Below, in pieces: positions 17,104-26,523 of a stretch of DNA of 64,000 bases. Source of the DNA: Xaviernesmea oryzae (GTDB taxonomy: Bacteria > Pseudomonadota > Alphaproteobacteria > Rhizobiales > Rhizobiaceae). Both the position numbers and the translations under genes were made by a program. Below the pieces are notes generated by a model. It was not told where the DNA came from, made no database searches, and saw only the letters and a program-made list of their open reading frames with translations. Location: assembly GCF_900177415.1 (NCBI RefSeq), contig NZ_FXAF01000006.1, positions 1,202,001 to 1,266,000 of the forward strand, read 5' to 3'. How positions within the stretch are numbered: position 1 is the first letter of the stretch; each line of letters opens with the position of its first letter.

Positions 17104-18897
17104 ATGTACAAGGCACCGGTCGAGGAGATCGCCTTCACGCTGAACCATGTGGCGGGCCTGGCGGAGGCCGTGGAGATCGGCCGGTTCGGGGATCTTTCCG
17201 CCGACCTGGTCGATGCTATCCTGGAAGAGGCCGGCCGCTTCGCCGGCAACGAGATGGCGCCGCTTGGCGAGATCGGCGATCGGCAGGGCGCACGGCTGAT
17301 CGACGGCGAGGTGAAGACGCCGGACGGCTGGCCGGACCTCTACCGCCGCTGGCGGGAGGGCGGCTGGAACGGGCTGACCGCGCCGGAAGCCTTCGGTGGC
17401 CAGCACCTGCCGCATATGCTGAACGTCGCGGCGCTCGAAATGTGGAATTCCGCCTCCATGGCCTTCGCGCTCGCGCCGACGCTCACCATGGGCGCGATCG
17501 AGGCGCTCGTGGCTCACGGGAGCGACGCGCTCAAGGAAAAATACCTGGCGAAAATGGTCTCCGGCGAATGGACCGGCACCATGAACCTGACCGAGCCGCA
17601 TGCCGGCTCCGATCTGGGCGTCTTGAAGACCCGCGCCGAACGCCGCGACGACGGCACCTACCGCATCTTCGGCCAGAAGATCTTCATCACCTGGGGCGAG
17701 CACGATGCGGCCGACAACATCATCCATCTCGTGCTTGCGCGGCTTCCCGACGCGCCGGCCGGCACGCGCGGCATCTCGCTCTTCCTGGTGCCGAAATTCC
17801 TCGTCGACGACGACGGTTCGCTCGGCCCCCGCAACGATGTCTTCTGCCATTCGCTAGAACACAAGCTCGGCATCCACGGTTCGCCGACCTGCACGATGAT
17901 CTACGGCGACGGGGTCTTCGGCCCCGAAAACAGCAGCGAGAAGGGGGCTGTCGGCTGGCTGATCGGCGAGGAGAACAAGGGCCTCGCCTGCATGTTCACC
18001 ATGATGAACAATGCAAGGCTCGCGGTCGGCATGCAGGGTGTGGCGATCGCGGAGGCCGCAACGCAGAAGGCGGCCGCCTATGCCCGCGAGCGGACGCAGG
18101 GCAAGGCGCCGGGGTGGTCCGGATCGGGCATGAGCCCGATTATCGAGCACCCGGATATCGCCCGGACGCTGATCACCATGAAGGCGCTGACCCAGGGGGC
18201 GCGGGCCATCTGCTATGCCTGCGCCCACGCGATCGACATGTCTCACCACACGGAGGGCGAAGAGGCGCGCCACTGGAGCGAGCGCGCCGCGCTGCTGACG
18301 CCGGTCGCCAAATCCTTCGCAACCGATATCGGCGTCGAGGTCGCCTCGCTCGGCATCCAGGTGCACGGCGGCATGGGCTTCATCGAGGAGACGGGAGCGG
18401 CCCGTTATCTCCGTGACGCGCGCATCGCCCCGATCTACGAGGGCACCAACGGCATCCAGGCGATCGACCTCGTGACGCGCAAGCTGCCGCTCTCCTCCGG
18501 CGATCAGGTGCGCGGCTTCATCGGCGAGATGAAGGAGGTCGCCGACCGGGTCGCTGCGTCGAACGAGCCGGCTTTCGGCGAAACCGGCGACAGGCTGAAG
18601 GCCGCGATCGCCGCGCTCGAGACCGCCACCAACTGGCTGCTGGAAACGCAGGCCGATGGCAGGGTGGCCGATGCGCTGGCAGGTGCCACGCCCTATCAGC
18701 GCCTGTTCGGCCTGACGCTCACCGGCTGCTACCTCGCCAAGGGTGCGCTCGCCGATATCGGCGACGGCGGAACGGAAAAGCGCGTGGCGCTCTGCCGCTT
18801 CATGGCGGAAAACCTGCTCGCCGAAACCTCGGCGCTGAAGGACCGCGTCGTCTCCGGTGCCGCGAGCCTCGAAGCGGCCCGTGCAATCCTCGCCTGA
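17104..18897 (+). CDS. Acyl-CoA dehydrogenase (long form, DmdC/FadE-like)
   Basis: 597 residues: N-terminal, middle and C-terminal acyl-CoA dehydrogenase domains (FAD-binding MNLTEPHAGSDLGVLKT near 163, KIFITWGEHD near 196, QVHGGMGFIEETG near 419) plus the extra helical C-terminal domain found in the long ACAD subgroup. The catalytic glutamate is expected in YEGTNGIQAIDL near residue 440. It oxidises an acyl-CoA to the 2-enoyl-CoA with FAD. The subgroup includes 3-methylmercaptopropionyl-CoA dehydrogenase DmdC, but the substrate is not settled. Strong ribosome site (AAGGAGGAG). The enoyl-CoA hydratase gene follows after 11 bases. Confidence 0.92.
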   Translation: MYKAPVEEIAFTLNHVAGLAEAVEIGRFGDLSADLVDAILEEAGRFAGNEMAPLGEIGDRQGARLIDGEVKTPDGWPDLYRRWREGGWNGLTAPEAFGGQHLPHMLNVAALEMWNSASMAFALAPTLTMGAIEALVAHGSDALKEKYLAKMVSGEWTGTMNLTEPHAGSDLGVLKTRAERRDDGTYRIFGQKIFITWGEHDAADNIIHLVLARLPDAPAGTRGISLFLVPKFLVDDDGSLGPRNDVFCHSLEHKLGIHGSPTCTMIYGDGVFGPENSSEKGAVGWLIGEENKGLACMFTMMNNARLAVGMQGVAIAEAATQKAAAYARERTQGKAPGWSGSGMSPIIEHPDIARTLITMKALTQGARAICYACAHAIDMSHHTEGEEARHWSERAALLTPVAKSFATDIGVEVASLGIQVHGGMGFIEETGAARYLRDARIAPIYEGTNGIQAIDLVTRKLPLSSGDQVRGFIGEMKEVADRVAASNEPAFGETGDRLKAAIAALETATNWLLETQADGRVADALAGATPYQRLFGLTLTGCYLAKGALADIGDGGTEKRVALCRFMAENLLAETSALKDRVVSGAASLEAARAILA

Positions 18898-18908
18898 AGG
18901 AGTTTTTC

Positions 18909-19667
18909 GTGAGCGACAGCCATATCCTTGTCGAACGCCCGCAGGTCCGGCCGGGCGTGATGGTGATCCGCTTCAACCGGCCGGAAAAGAAGAACGCCAT
19001 CACCTCGGCCATGTACAACCGCATGACCGCGGCGCTTGAAGAAGCGAACGGCGACGAGACGGTGCGCGCCGTCGCCTTCCTCGGCACCGAGGGCTGTTTC
19101 TCGGCAGGCAACGACATGGGCGATTTCCTGACCTATGCCCTGTCGGGTTCGAAGGAGGCGCCTGCCGCGGCGGTCTTCATCAAGGCGCTGGCGCTTGCCG
19201 AAAAGCCGCTGGTCTCCGGCGTCGACGGCCTGGCGATCGGCATCGGCACGACGCTCAACCTCCATTGCGACATGACGGTCGCCTCCGGCCGCAGCCTGTT
19301 CAGGACGCCATTCGTCGATCTGGCGCTGGTGCCGGAAGCCGCCTCCAGCCTTCTGGCGCCGAAGATCATGGGCCATCAGCGCGCCTTCGCCATGCTGGTG
19401 GCGGGCGAGGGCTTTTCCGCGCAGGCCGCACTGGATGCCGGCCTCGTCTGGAAGATCGTCGAGCCGGAAACGGTGGAGGCGGAAACGCTCTCGCTTGCCG
19501 CAAGCCTGGCGGCCAGGCCGCCGCAGGCGCTGAGGATCGCCCGCGATCTGGTGCGCGGGTCCCGCGACGAGGTTCTCGCCCGCATCGACGAGGAGCTGGT
19601 GCATTTCTCCGCCCAGCTCAAAAGTGCGGAGGCGCGCGCCGCGTTCGAGGCCTTCATGCGGCGTTAA
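18909..19667 (+). CDS. Enoyl-CoA hydratase/isomerase (crotonase family)
   Basis: 252 residues, one crotonase domain. The oxyanion-hole segments are LGTEGCFSAGNDMGDF near residue 60 and DGLAIGIGTTLNLHCDMTVA near 105, and FVDLALVPEAAS near 137 carries the usual active-site loop. Together with the acyl-CoA dehydrogenase 11 bases upstream it covers two consecutive beta-oxidation steps, so both very likely act on the same acyl-CoA. No thiolase or CoA ligase is nearby. AAGGAG precedes the start. Confidence 0.92.
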   Translation: MSDSHILVERPQVRPGVMVIRFNRPEKKNAITSAMYNRMTAALEEANGDETVRAVAFLGTEGCFSAGNDMGDFLTYALSGSKEAPAAAVFIKALALAEKPLVSGVDGLAIGIGTTLNLHCDMTVASGRSLFRTPFVDLALVPEAASSLLAPKIMGHQRAFAMLVAGEGFSAQAALDAGLVWKIVEPETVEAETLSLAASLAARPPQALRIARDLVRGSRDEVLARIDEELVHFSAQLKSAEARAAFEAFMRR

Positions 19668-19751
19668 CGCTGCCGAGCGGGAAAATCCGGCCATCCCCTT
19701 CTTTTGGCATGCGAGCAGGATTAGTTCTTCTTCCGAAAGGGAAGCAATCTC

Positions 19752-20042
19752 ATGCGCAAAATCTTGTCGAGCCTCACGATCCTGCTGATCTCCTGTTCCG
19801 CGGCCACGGCAGGGGATTTTTCGGGCGGGGCGCCCATGTCGTTAGCCCAGTATCAGGGGGATACCCGCACCAGAACCGACGATCGCCGGCCGCGGCCGCA
19901 GCGCTACGTCTGCGTCGTGCCGCCCCGCCAGAGCGACGACCGCAACCGGCCCTATGTCTGCCGTGCCGATGCGGGTCGTGTCGGCGGGACCTGCCGCTGC
20001 CAAAACGTCGTCGGTACTGGCCGGCTGGACCTGGATTTCTAG
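19752..20042 (+). CDS. Small secreted Cys-containing protein, 96 aa
   Basis: The frame starts with a clean signal peptide (KILSSLTILLISCSAATAG) followed by a mature part of about 75 residues with four cysteines (YVCVV, YVCRAD, GTCRCQN), probably paired as disulphides in the periplasm. The sequence is rich in Arg/Asp/Pro. AAGGGA lies upstream of the ATG. I do not recognise the family. It ends three bases from the convergent rlmD-like gene. Confidence 0.7.
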   Translation: MRKILSSLTILLISCSAATAGDFSGGAPMSLAQYQGDTRTRTDDRRPRPQRYVCVVPPRQSDDRNRPYVCRADAGRVGGTCRCQNVVGTGRLDLDF

Positions 20043-20045
20043 GAA

Positions 20046-21290
20046 TTACTTCTCCAGCAGCGCCACCGCTTCCACATGCGGCGACCAGAGGAACTGATCG
20101 ATCGGCGTCACCGATCTGATGCGATAGCCGCCGTCCACCAGTATCCGCAGGTCACGGGCGAGCGTGACCGGATTGCAGCTCACCGCGGCGATGGCCTTCA
20201 CGCCGGAACGGGCGAGTTCCTTCACCTGTGCCTCGGCGCCGGCGCGCGGCGGATCGAAGACGACCGCGTCGTAGTTCTTCAGCTCCTGCGGGATCATAGG
20301 CCGTCGGAAAAGGTCCCGCTTCTCGATGGTGACCGGTTTCAGGCCCTGCGTGTTGCGGGCGGCATGGTCGAGCGCCTTCAGCGGCTTCTCCTCGCCTTCG
20401 ACGGCATGCACCTTGGCGCTCCGGGCCAATCTCAAGGCGAATGTGCCGGAACCGGCGAAAAGGTCCAGCACCCGCTTCGCCTTGCCCACATGGCCGATCA
20501 CCAATGCGGCCATCGCATCTTCGGCCGGTTTTGTCGCCTGGGTGAACGCGCCCGGCGGCGGCGAGACCTTCACACCGCCGAAATCGATCAGCGGCTTCTG
20601 CGGCTCGATGACGATTTCGCCGTTGACCGAAACCCGCGCGATGCCCCTGAGGCCGAGCACGATTTCGGTCACCGCACGCCGCTGCCTGTCGGTAAGCGGC
20701 TTCAGCCCGTCGGCGGCGAGGTCGAGGCCGGAGAGTGTTTCGAGCACCGTGATGCGGAAGATATCGGAGCCGGTCGCCAGCGCCTGGCCGACGGCCCGGA
20801 TGGCATCGAGCCGCGCCATGATGCCGGGTGCTGCGATCGGACATTCCTCGATCGAGACGATGTGGTTGGTTTCGGCGCGGTTGAAGCCGAGCAGGAAATC
20901 CTTCTCCGTCCTGCGGGCGGAGAAGACGGCGCGCCGCCGCTCGCCCGGATGTGCGGCGACGAGTTCGCCGACCTCCGGCGTCAGACCCCTGGATTTCAGC
21001 GCCTCGACGACCAGTTCGCGCTTGAAGGCGCGGTAGGGCGTATCCGCCAGATGCTGCAGCGAACAGCCGCCGCAGGCGTCCCGGTCCGGATCGAAATGCC
21101 GGCAGTGCGGCACCGCACGGTCCGGCGAAGTCTCGGCGATCGATATCAGCGTGCCGTGGTTGCCGTTGCGGGCGATCGCCACCGTCTCTCCCGGCAGCGC
21201 ATGCGGCACGTAGACCGGCCCGTTCTCGCCCTCGGCAATGCCGTGGCCCTGCGCGCCGAGCCGCGCGATCTTGACTGTTTCTGTGCTCAT
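20046..21290 (-). CDS. 23S rRNA (uracil-5-)-methyltransferase, RlmD/TrmA family
   Basis: 414 residues with an N-terminal TRAM domain (about 1-60, IARLGAQGHGIAEGENG), an iron-sulphur cysteine cluster (CRHFDPDRDACGGC near 83-96) and a C-terminal SAM methyltransferase domain (VLDLFAGSGTFAL near 285, VFDPPRAG near 345, VSCNPVTLARD near 370 with the catalytic cysteine). It should methylate a uracil at C5 in rRNA; RlmD or RlmC specificity cannot be decided here. The start overlaps the tlyA stop by four bases, so the two RNA methyltransferases are coupled. Confidence 0.92.
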   Translation of the reverse strand: MSTETVKIARLGAQGHGIAEGENGPVYVPHALPGETVAIARNGNHGTLISIAETSPDRAVPHCRHFDPDRDACGGCSLQHLADTPYRAFKRELVVEALKSRGLTPEVGELVAAHPGERRRAVFSARRTEKDFLLGFNRAETNHIVSIEECPIAAPGIMARLDAIRAVGQALATGSDIFRITVLETLSGLDLAADGLKPLTDRQRRAVTEIVLGLRGIARVSVNGEIVIEPQKPLIDFGGVKVSPPPGAFTQATKPAEDAMAALVIGHVGKAKRVLDLFAGSGTFALRLARSAKVHAVEGEEKPLKALDHAARNTQGLKPVTIEKRDLFRRPMIPQELKNYDAVVFDPPRAGAEAQVKELARSGVKAIAAVSCNPVTLARDLRILVDGGYRIRSVTPIDQFLWSPHVEAVALLEK

Positions 21291-22042
21291 TCTGGCTTTC
21301 GTCCTGCGAGCAGGAATTCCCGGTTGCCGTCGCCGCCGGAGATGGGTGAGGGGATGAGGCCGAAACTCGTCCAGCCCATGTCTTCGGTCAGCCAGCGTTC
21401 CAGTTCCGCCGCGACCTGCGGCGCGCTCTCCGGCTCACGCAGGAGCCCGCCCTTGCCGATCGCATCGCGCCCGGCCTCGAACTGCGGCTTGACGAGAAGC
21501 ACGCATATGGCGCCGGGCACGGCAAGGTTCAATGCCGGCGGCAGCGCCAGCTTCAGCGAGATGAACGAGACGTCCGAGACGACGAAATCGATCGCCCGGC
21601 CCTCGAGGTCCGCTTCGGTGAGGTTGCGGGCGTTCAACCCCTCGATATCCGTCACCCGCGGGTCGGCGGCGACCCGCGCATGCATCTGCCCGTGTCCCAC
21701 GTCGATCGCGGTGACATGCGCCGCGCCGCGTTGAAGCAGGACTTCGGTGAAGCCGCCGGTGGAAGCGCCCACGTCGAGACAGGTTCTGCCGGCCGGATCG
21801 AGGCCGAAATGGTCGAGCGCTGCAACGAGTTTCAGCGCCGCGCGGGAGACATAGGCCTTGGCCGGATCGTCGATCGCAATTGCAGCGTCCGGAGAAACCA
21901 CCTGGCCAGGCTTCGTCACCACCTGGCCGTTCACCGTCACGGTGCCGCGCGAAATCGCATCGCGCGCCCGCGATCGGCTTTCGAACAGGTCGAGCGATAT
22001 GAGAAGCTGGTCGAGGCGTTGGTTTTCAGCGGATTTGGCCAT
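21287..22042 (-). CDS. tlyA: TlyA family rRNA (cytidine-2'-O)-methyltransferase
   Basis: 251 residues: an N-terminal S4 RNA-binding domain (RLDQLLISLDLFESRSRARD) and a C-terminal FtsJ-like SAM methyltransferase domain (CLDVGASTGGFTEVLL near 85, ATAIDVGHGQ, VSDVSFISLKL near 150). The family 2'-O-methylates 16S/23S rRNA and can affect capreomycin sensitivity. I chose the ATG at 22042; a TTG four codons upstream is an alternative. It heads a two-gene minus-strand unit with the rlmD-like gene. In many relatives tlyA sits next to dxs; here about 4.8 kb of other genes lie between them. Confidence 0.93.
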   Translation of the reverse strand: MAKSAENQRLDQLLISLDLFESRSRARDAISRGTVTVNGQVVTKPGQVVSPDAAIAIDDPAKAYVSRAALKLVAALDHFGLDPAGRTCLDVGASTGGFTEVLLQRGAAHVTAIDVGHGQMHARVAADPRVTDIEGLNARNLTEADLEGRAIDFVVSDVSFISLKLALPPALNLAVPGAICVLLVKPQFEAGRDAIGKGGLLREPESAPQVAAELERWLTEDMGWTSFGLIPSPISGGDGNREFLLAGRKPE

Positions 22043-22190
22043 GCGGCCAGTCAATGCCTGCCGGCGGGCCGATGCGCAAGTATCTCATGGAATGAAAACT
22101 CGCGTCGCCGTTCAATCAAATCTTAATCATGTTGGGATTCTCTCGACTGCGGAGGAGCCTGCAATCCTTTGACCGAGAGTGGAAGCCGTC

Positions 22191-24131
22191 ATGGCGCTCA
22201 AAAATCTTTCCCTGAACAAGAAACTCATCATCACTTTCGCGGCTTTGATGTCGGTTTGCCTCCTGGCATCGGCCGGCGTTTACTGGCAGGCGCTGAAGTC
22301 GAGCCGGGCTTCGGCCCAGCAGACCGTTTCGCAAGCCATCATGATGCAGGTGGACAACGCGCTGGAAGCCATGCTGGAGCAGGCCGTCAACCAGCGCGGC
22401 TTCCTGCTCTTCAAGAGCGACAGCACCTATAACGACGTGTTCGCCAATCGCGACAGGATGATCGCCGCGATCGATGCCGCCAAGCGGACCGCGGCCGGCA
22501 TGCCGGACCTGATCGCCTCGCTCGACGCCATGCGCGCCGCGGCCGACGTCTTCCACACCCAGCTCACGGTGCCGCAGCTCGAGGCCCGCAAGAACACCGA
22601 CAGGCCGATCGACGAAGTCATCGAAATCGGCCGCAACCAGGCGAGGGGCCAGCTCGACGGGTTCCGCGAGGCGGCCGCAAAGATCAAGAAGCAGGCGTTC
22701 GATCTGACGACCGGCCTGCAGGACACGCAGGCGAACGCCCATCGTGACCTGCTGCTCACGCTGCTCGTCGGCGGCGGCGTCGCGGGTCTGATCGCCGTAG
22801 CGCTCGTTCTCGCCCTCTCTCGCGCCATCGTCACTCCGATCGTCGGCATGACGGAAGCCATGGCCGCGCTCGCCGGCGGAAACCACGACATCAGGGTTCC
22901 GGCGCTCGACCGCACGGATGAAGTGGGGCGCATGGCCAAGGCCGTCGCGGTCTTCAAGGATGCGGCGATCGAAAAGCAGCTCCTTGCCCGCGATGCGGAG
23001 GCGTTGCGCGAAAACAGCGAGCGCGAACGTCTCGCCAACGATGCGCAGAAGGCACGCGAGGCTGCGGAGATCGAATTCGCGATCGACTCGCTTGCCACCG
23101 GCCTTGCAAGCCTCGCCAACGGCGATGTCGCCTATCGCCTTGAAAAGCCGTTCGCGGGTCGTCTCGACCGGCTGCGGACCGACTTCAACCAGGCGCTCGG
23201 CAAGCTGCAGTCGGCACTCCAGGCCGTCGGCGAGAATGCCTCCGCCATCAGCGCCGGCGCCGGCGAGATCCGTGCCGCTGCCGACGACCTCGGCCGCCGC
23301 ACCGAGCAGCAGGCCGCCGCCGTCGAGGAGACCGCCGCAGCGCTCGAAGAGGTGACGACGACGGTGAAGGAATCCGCCCGCCGTGCGGAAGATGTCGGCC
23401 AGCGCGTCGAGCGCACCCGCATCGGCGCGGAGAAGTCGGGCGATGTGGTCCGCCGTGCCGTCTCCGCCATGGAGCAGATCGCGAAATCCTCCGGCGAGAT
23501 CATCAACATCATCAGCGTCATCGACGATATCGCCTTCCAGACCAACCTTCTGGCGCTCAACGCAGGCGTCGAGGCGGCCCGCGCGGGCGATGCCGGCAAG
23601 GGCTTTGCGGTCGTCGCCCAGGAGGTGCGCGAGCTTGCGCAGCGCTCCGCCAATGCGGCGAAGGAGATCAAGGCGCTCATCACCACCTCCAGCCAGCAGG
23701 TGGATGCAGGCGTGGCGCTGGTCGGCGAGACCGGTCAGGCGCTGGAAGCGATCGTCGGCGAGGTGCAGCAGATCAACGAGCACCTGAACGCGATCGTGAT
23801 CTCCACGCGCGAGCAGTCGACCGGCCTGCAGGAGATCAATTCCTCGGTCAACAACATGGACCAGAACACGCAGCAGAACGCGGCCATGGTCGAGGAGCAG
23901 ACGGCGGCCAGCCACAAGCTCGCTCAGGAGGCCCAGGCGCTCGATGCCCTGCTGAGACAGTTCAACTTCGGCGGTTCCACGGCGTTCCGTATATCCGGCC
24001 CCGTCGTCGTGCCGGCGGAAGCCCGCCCCGCCGCGTCGCCCGTCAACGCGCTGCGCTCCACCGTCGCCCGCGCCTTCTCGGGCAAGGCCGCGACGGTTGC
24101 GGCCGCCAAGGAAGAATGGTCGGAATTCTGA
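22191..24131 (+). CDS. Methyl-accepting chemotaxis protein
   Basis: 646 residues: membrane segment 1 (about 10-32), a periplasmic four-helix-type sensor of about 155 residues (with NQRGFLLF), membrane segment 2 (about 188-210), a HAMP domain, a linker with a second HAMP-like part, and the MA signalling domain. The conserved hairpin tip is [17 protein letters not shown] (about 480). The last residues EWSEF fit the xWxxF pentapeptide that tethers CheR/CheB. The ligand is unknown. The ATG at 22191 is chosen over a GTG four codons upstream. No che genes are nearby. A strong terminator follows. Confidence 0.93.
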   Translation: MALKNLSLNKKLIITFAALMSVCLLASAGVYWQALKSSRASAQQTVSQAIMMQVDNALEAMLEQAVNQRGFLLFKSDSTYNDVFANRDRMIAAIDAAKRTAAGMPDLIASLDAMRAAADVFHTQLTVPQLEARKNTDRPIDEVIEIGRNQARGQLDGFREAAAKIKKQAFDLTTGLQDTQANAHRDLLLTLLVGGGVAGLIAVALVLALSRAIVTPIVGMTEAMAALAGGNHDIRVPALDRTDEVGRMAKAVAVFKDAAIEKQLLARDAEALRENSERERLANDAQKAREAAEIEFAIDSLATGLASLANGDVAYRLEKPFAGRLDRLRTDFNQALGKLQSALQAVGENASAISAGAGEIRAAADDLGRRTEQQAAAVEETAAALEEVTTTVKESARRAEDVGQRVERTRIGAEKSGDVVRRAVSAMEQIAKSSGEIINIISVIDDIAFQTNLLALNAGVEAARAGDAGKGFAVVAQEVRELAQRSANAAKEIKALITTSSQQVDAGVALVGETGQALEAIVGEVQQINEHLNAIVISTREQSTGLQEINSSVNNMDQNTQQNAAMVEEQTAASHKLAQEAQALDALLRQFNFGGSTAFRISGPVVVPAEARPAASPVNALRSTVARAFSGKAATVAAAKEEWSEF

Positions 24132-24158
24132 TCCGCCGGATGGTTTGTGACATATAGG

Positions 24159-24191
24159 AAGGCAGGCCGGAGATTGTCCGGCCTGCCTTCT
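24159..24191 (+). terminator. Strong intrinsic terminator after the chemoreceptor gene
   Basis: A perfect 13-bp stem (GAAGGCAGGCCGG / CCGGCCTGCCTTC) with a 7-base loop (AGATTGT), followed by TCTGTTTTCTC. It starts 28 bases after the stop codon. Confidence 0.85.
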
Positions 24192-24245
24192 CTGTTTTCT
24201 CAATCCGGTCTATTTTGCCGGCCGTAAATAGACTGGAGGTAAGAT

Positions 24246-25253
24246 ATGCGCTGGATACTGATCGCAGGCGGACTGCTCTCTGCGGCATCGCCGACATTCG
24301 CCCCGGCATTCGCAAATGACACCACTGCGGAACTGACCACCGGCGGCCTCAGCTACCTACAGACTTCCGATGTGACGATGGAGCAGGAAAACCTCTATAT
24401 TTCCCGCAAGGAGGTTCTGGTCGATTATGTCTTCAGGAACACCGGAACCTCGGATTTCGAGAGCATCATCGCATTTCCGATGCCGGACGTCACGGGCGGC
24501 TCGCAGAGCGATATCGCCTATGGAGACCCGGAAAGCGATAATTTCCTCGGCTTTTCGGTCGTCCAGGACGGCAAGCAGATCACGCCGGAACTGCAGCAGC
24601 GCGCCATTGCGGTAGGCGTGGACAGGACCGACGAACTCGTCGCCCATAAGGTCCCGCTTCTGCCCTATAGCGACAAAACGTATGAAGCTCTGAAATCGCT
24701 GCCGCAAGACGTTAAGACACGATGGATCGCCGAAGGCCTCGTCTATGTGGACCGCTACGATGCGGGAAAGGGCTGGCAGGAGGATTTGCGGCCGACCTGG
24801 ACGCTCCGCTCGGTCTATTGGTGGAAGACGATGTTTCCGGCCGGCAAGCCGGTACGCGTCAGCCACCGGTATGCACCGAGCGTCGGCGGCACCGTCGCCA
24901 TGTCCTTCATCGACCAGGGCAAGCCGAGCACGGGTTACAAGGATTATGTCGAACGTTACTGCATAGACGACGCCTTCATGAAGACGGCGGCCAAGCTCGA
25001 GGCGGCGGCCGGCAAATCCGGCCCGAACTACATGGAGCAGTGGGTCTCCTATATCTTGACCACGGGCGCGAATTGGGGCGGCCCGATCGGCAAGTTCAAG
25101 CTCACGATCGACAAGGGCCGGTCGCAGGATTACGTCAGCTTCTGCGGCAATGGGATCAGGAAGGTCGGTCCGACGACCTTCGAGATGACGGCGGAGGATT
25201 TTTATCCGGAAAAGGATCTCCATATCCTGTTCCTCACAGCAGCGGACCAATAG
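24246..25253 (+). CDS. DUF4424 family secreted protein
   Basis: 335 residues with a signal peptide (cleavage after AFA near residue 23) and no other membrane segment, so probably periplasmic. The body carries conserved-looking blocks ELTTGGLSYLQTSDVTMEQE, YISRKEVLVDYVFRN, FPMPD and VYWWKTMFPAGKPVRVSHRY, matching my memory of DUF4424, a family of unknown function. The C-terminal part (TIDKGRSQDYVSFC, DFYPEKDLHILFL) looks beta-rich. GGAGGTAAGAT precedes the ATG. It may be transcribed with the cytochrome b561 gene about 95 bases downstream. Confidence 0.85.
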   Translation: MRWILIAGGLLSAASPTFAPAFANDTTAELTTGGLSYLQTSDVTMEQENLYISRKEVLVDYVFRNTGTSDFESIIAFPMPDVTGGSQSDIAYGDPESDNFLGFSVVQDGKQITPELQQRAIAVGVDRTDELVAHKVPLLPYSDKTYEALKSLPQDVKTRWIAEGLVYVDRYDAGKGWQEDLRPTWTLRSVYWWKTMFPAGKPVRVSHRYAPSVGGTVAMSFIDQGKPSTGYKDYVERYCIDDAFMKTAAKLEAAAGKSGPNYMEQWVSYILTTGANWGGPIGKFKLTIDKGRSQDYVSFCGNGIRKVGPTTFEMTAEDFYPEKDLHILFLTAADQ

Positions 25254-25348
25254 GCTCCACGACTGTTGAAGCGGTGTGATCTCTTCGCGACTTGCCGAAG
25301 AGCGAATTGAGGAGGATGATCCCGGACGAGATTTCCGGGAAGCCAGTC

Positions 25349-25939
25349 ATGCGTCGTCCTGCCGATCGCTATGATCCATTCGCGATCATCCTCCACTGGC
25401 TGATCGCAGGTCTTATCCTTGGCCTCATGGTGCTCGGCTTCGCGATGACCAAGCCATCCATCGACCCCGTTCTGCAATTTTCGCTCTTCCAGTGGCATAA
25501 ATCCTTTGGGATGCTGGCGCTGCTCTTCGCTATCGTCAGGTTCGCCTATTCCCTGATCCGTGTCCGGGTGACGCCGGTCGCGGGCATGAGCCGGCTTGAG
25601 CACCTGGCGGCAAAGGGCATGCACCACGTGCTTCTGGCGTTGGCAGTTGCGGTTCCCCTGGCCGGCTGGATGGTCGCTTCGGTCTCGCCGTTGGAGATTC
25701 CGACCTTCGCCTTCAACCTCGCCGTCATTCCGCATCTGCCGGTGCCGAAGTCGGATGCGGCGGAAGCCTGGTGGACGACGGCCCATGCGGTGCTTGCCTA
25801 TTCCACGCTGGCGCTGGTGTTCCTGCATTCCGGCGCGGCGCTCTACCACCATTACCGCAGGCATGACGACACGCTGATCCGCATGGTCGGCGGCCGGCGT
25901 CGTCAGATCAAAACGTCCGCCACGGAGTCGCGATCATGA
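25349..25939 (+). CDS. Cytochrome b561 family protein
   Basis: 196 residues with four hydrophobic helices and histidines suited to bind two haems b: ILHWLI near residue 14, QWHKSFG near 48, AKGMHHVLLAL near 90 and AHAVLAYSTLALVFLHSGAALYHHY near 150-170. It would move electrons across the inner membrane. The ATG at 25349 gives the family-like start RRPADRYDPFAIILHW; a frame-matched ATG at 25316 has its GGAGG directly abutting, which is poor spacing. Its stop overlaps the YceI start (ATGA), a known pairing of these two families. Confidence 0.92.
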   Translation: MRRPADRYDPFAIILHWLIAGLILGLMVLGFAMTKPSIDPVLQFSLFQWHKSFGMLALLFAIVRFAYSLIRVRVTPVAGMSRLEHLAAKGMHHVLLALAVAVPLAGWMVASVSPLEIPTFAFNLAVIPHLPVPKSDAAEAWWTTAHAVLAYSTLALVFLHSGAALYHHYRRHDDTLIRMVGGRRRQIKTSATESRS

Positions 25940-26523
25940 CCCACAAGACAACTCTCATCGCGGCGCTGCTTGTCGCCGCATCGTTTCCAGAGACAAGCCG
26001 ATCCGACATTGAGGTGCCGAGCCTGTCCGAGGTCGCAGGACGTTATGCCATCACGCCGGGTTCGCGCATCGCCTTCACCGTCGATCAGGTGGGCGGCGGC
26101 GGCATCAAGGGCAAGTTCGGAAAGTTTTCCGGTACCTTCAATCTGAAGGCCGGCGATCTGCCCCATTCCATGGTGAATTTCGAGCTGAAGCCCGGAAGCG
26201 TCAGCACCGGCCAGGCACGCATCGATGCGTTCCTGCGGTCAGGTGCGGTCTTCGACACCGACCACTTCGACACGATTTCCTTCCGCTCGAACCGTGTGGA
26301 GCAGACGGGACCCGACAGCGCCCGCATCACCGGCACTCTGACGGCCAAGGGACGCAGCATGTCCGAGAGCTTCGACGTGAAGCTGACGGGCTGGAGCGGC
26401 CGCAAGATCGCCTTCAACGTCAGCGGCAGGATCTTCCGCTCGCGTTATGCGATGGACGTCGGCACGCCGATCTACTCCAACGTCGTGCAGTTCGACATGA
26501 TGATCGAGGGGCTGCGCAGTTAG
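25936..26523 (+). CDS. YceI family periplasmic lipid-binding protein
   Basis: 195 residues: signal peptide (TTLIAALLVAASFP) then the YceI lipocalin-like domain, with SRIAFTVDQVGGGGIKGKFGKFSG, FLRSGAVFDTDHFDTISFRS and ITGTLTAKGRSMSESFDVKLTG. YceI proteins bind long isoprenoid lipids in an eight-stranded barrel, and several are paired with cytochrome b561, as here, suggesting quinone-related electron transfer in the periplasm. The TAG stop codon is formed by the first three bases of the inverted-repeat element that follows. Confidence 0.93.
   Translation: MTHKTTLIAALLVAASFPETSRSDIEVPSLSEVAGRYAITPGSRIAFTVDQVGGGGIKGKFGKFSGTFNLKAGDLPHSMVNFELKPGSVSTGQARIDAFLRSGAVFDTDHFDTISFRSNRVEQTGPDSARITGTLTAKGRSMSESFDVKLTGWSGRKIAFNVSGRIFRSRYAMDVGTPIYSNVVQFDMMIEGLRS

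Noticed and set aside
22116..24203. A 695-codon minus-strand frame opposite the chemoreceptor gene
   Set aside because: Runs through the strong terminator of the chemoreceptor and consists of shadow Asp/Gly/Arg-rich sequence.
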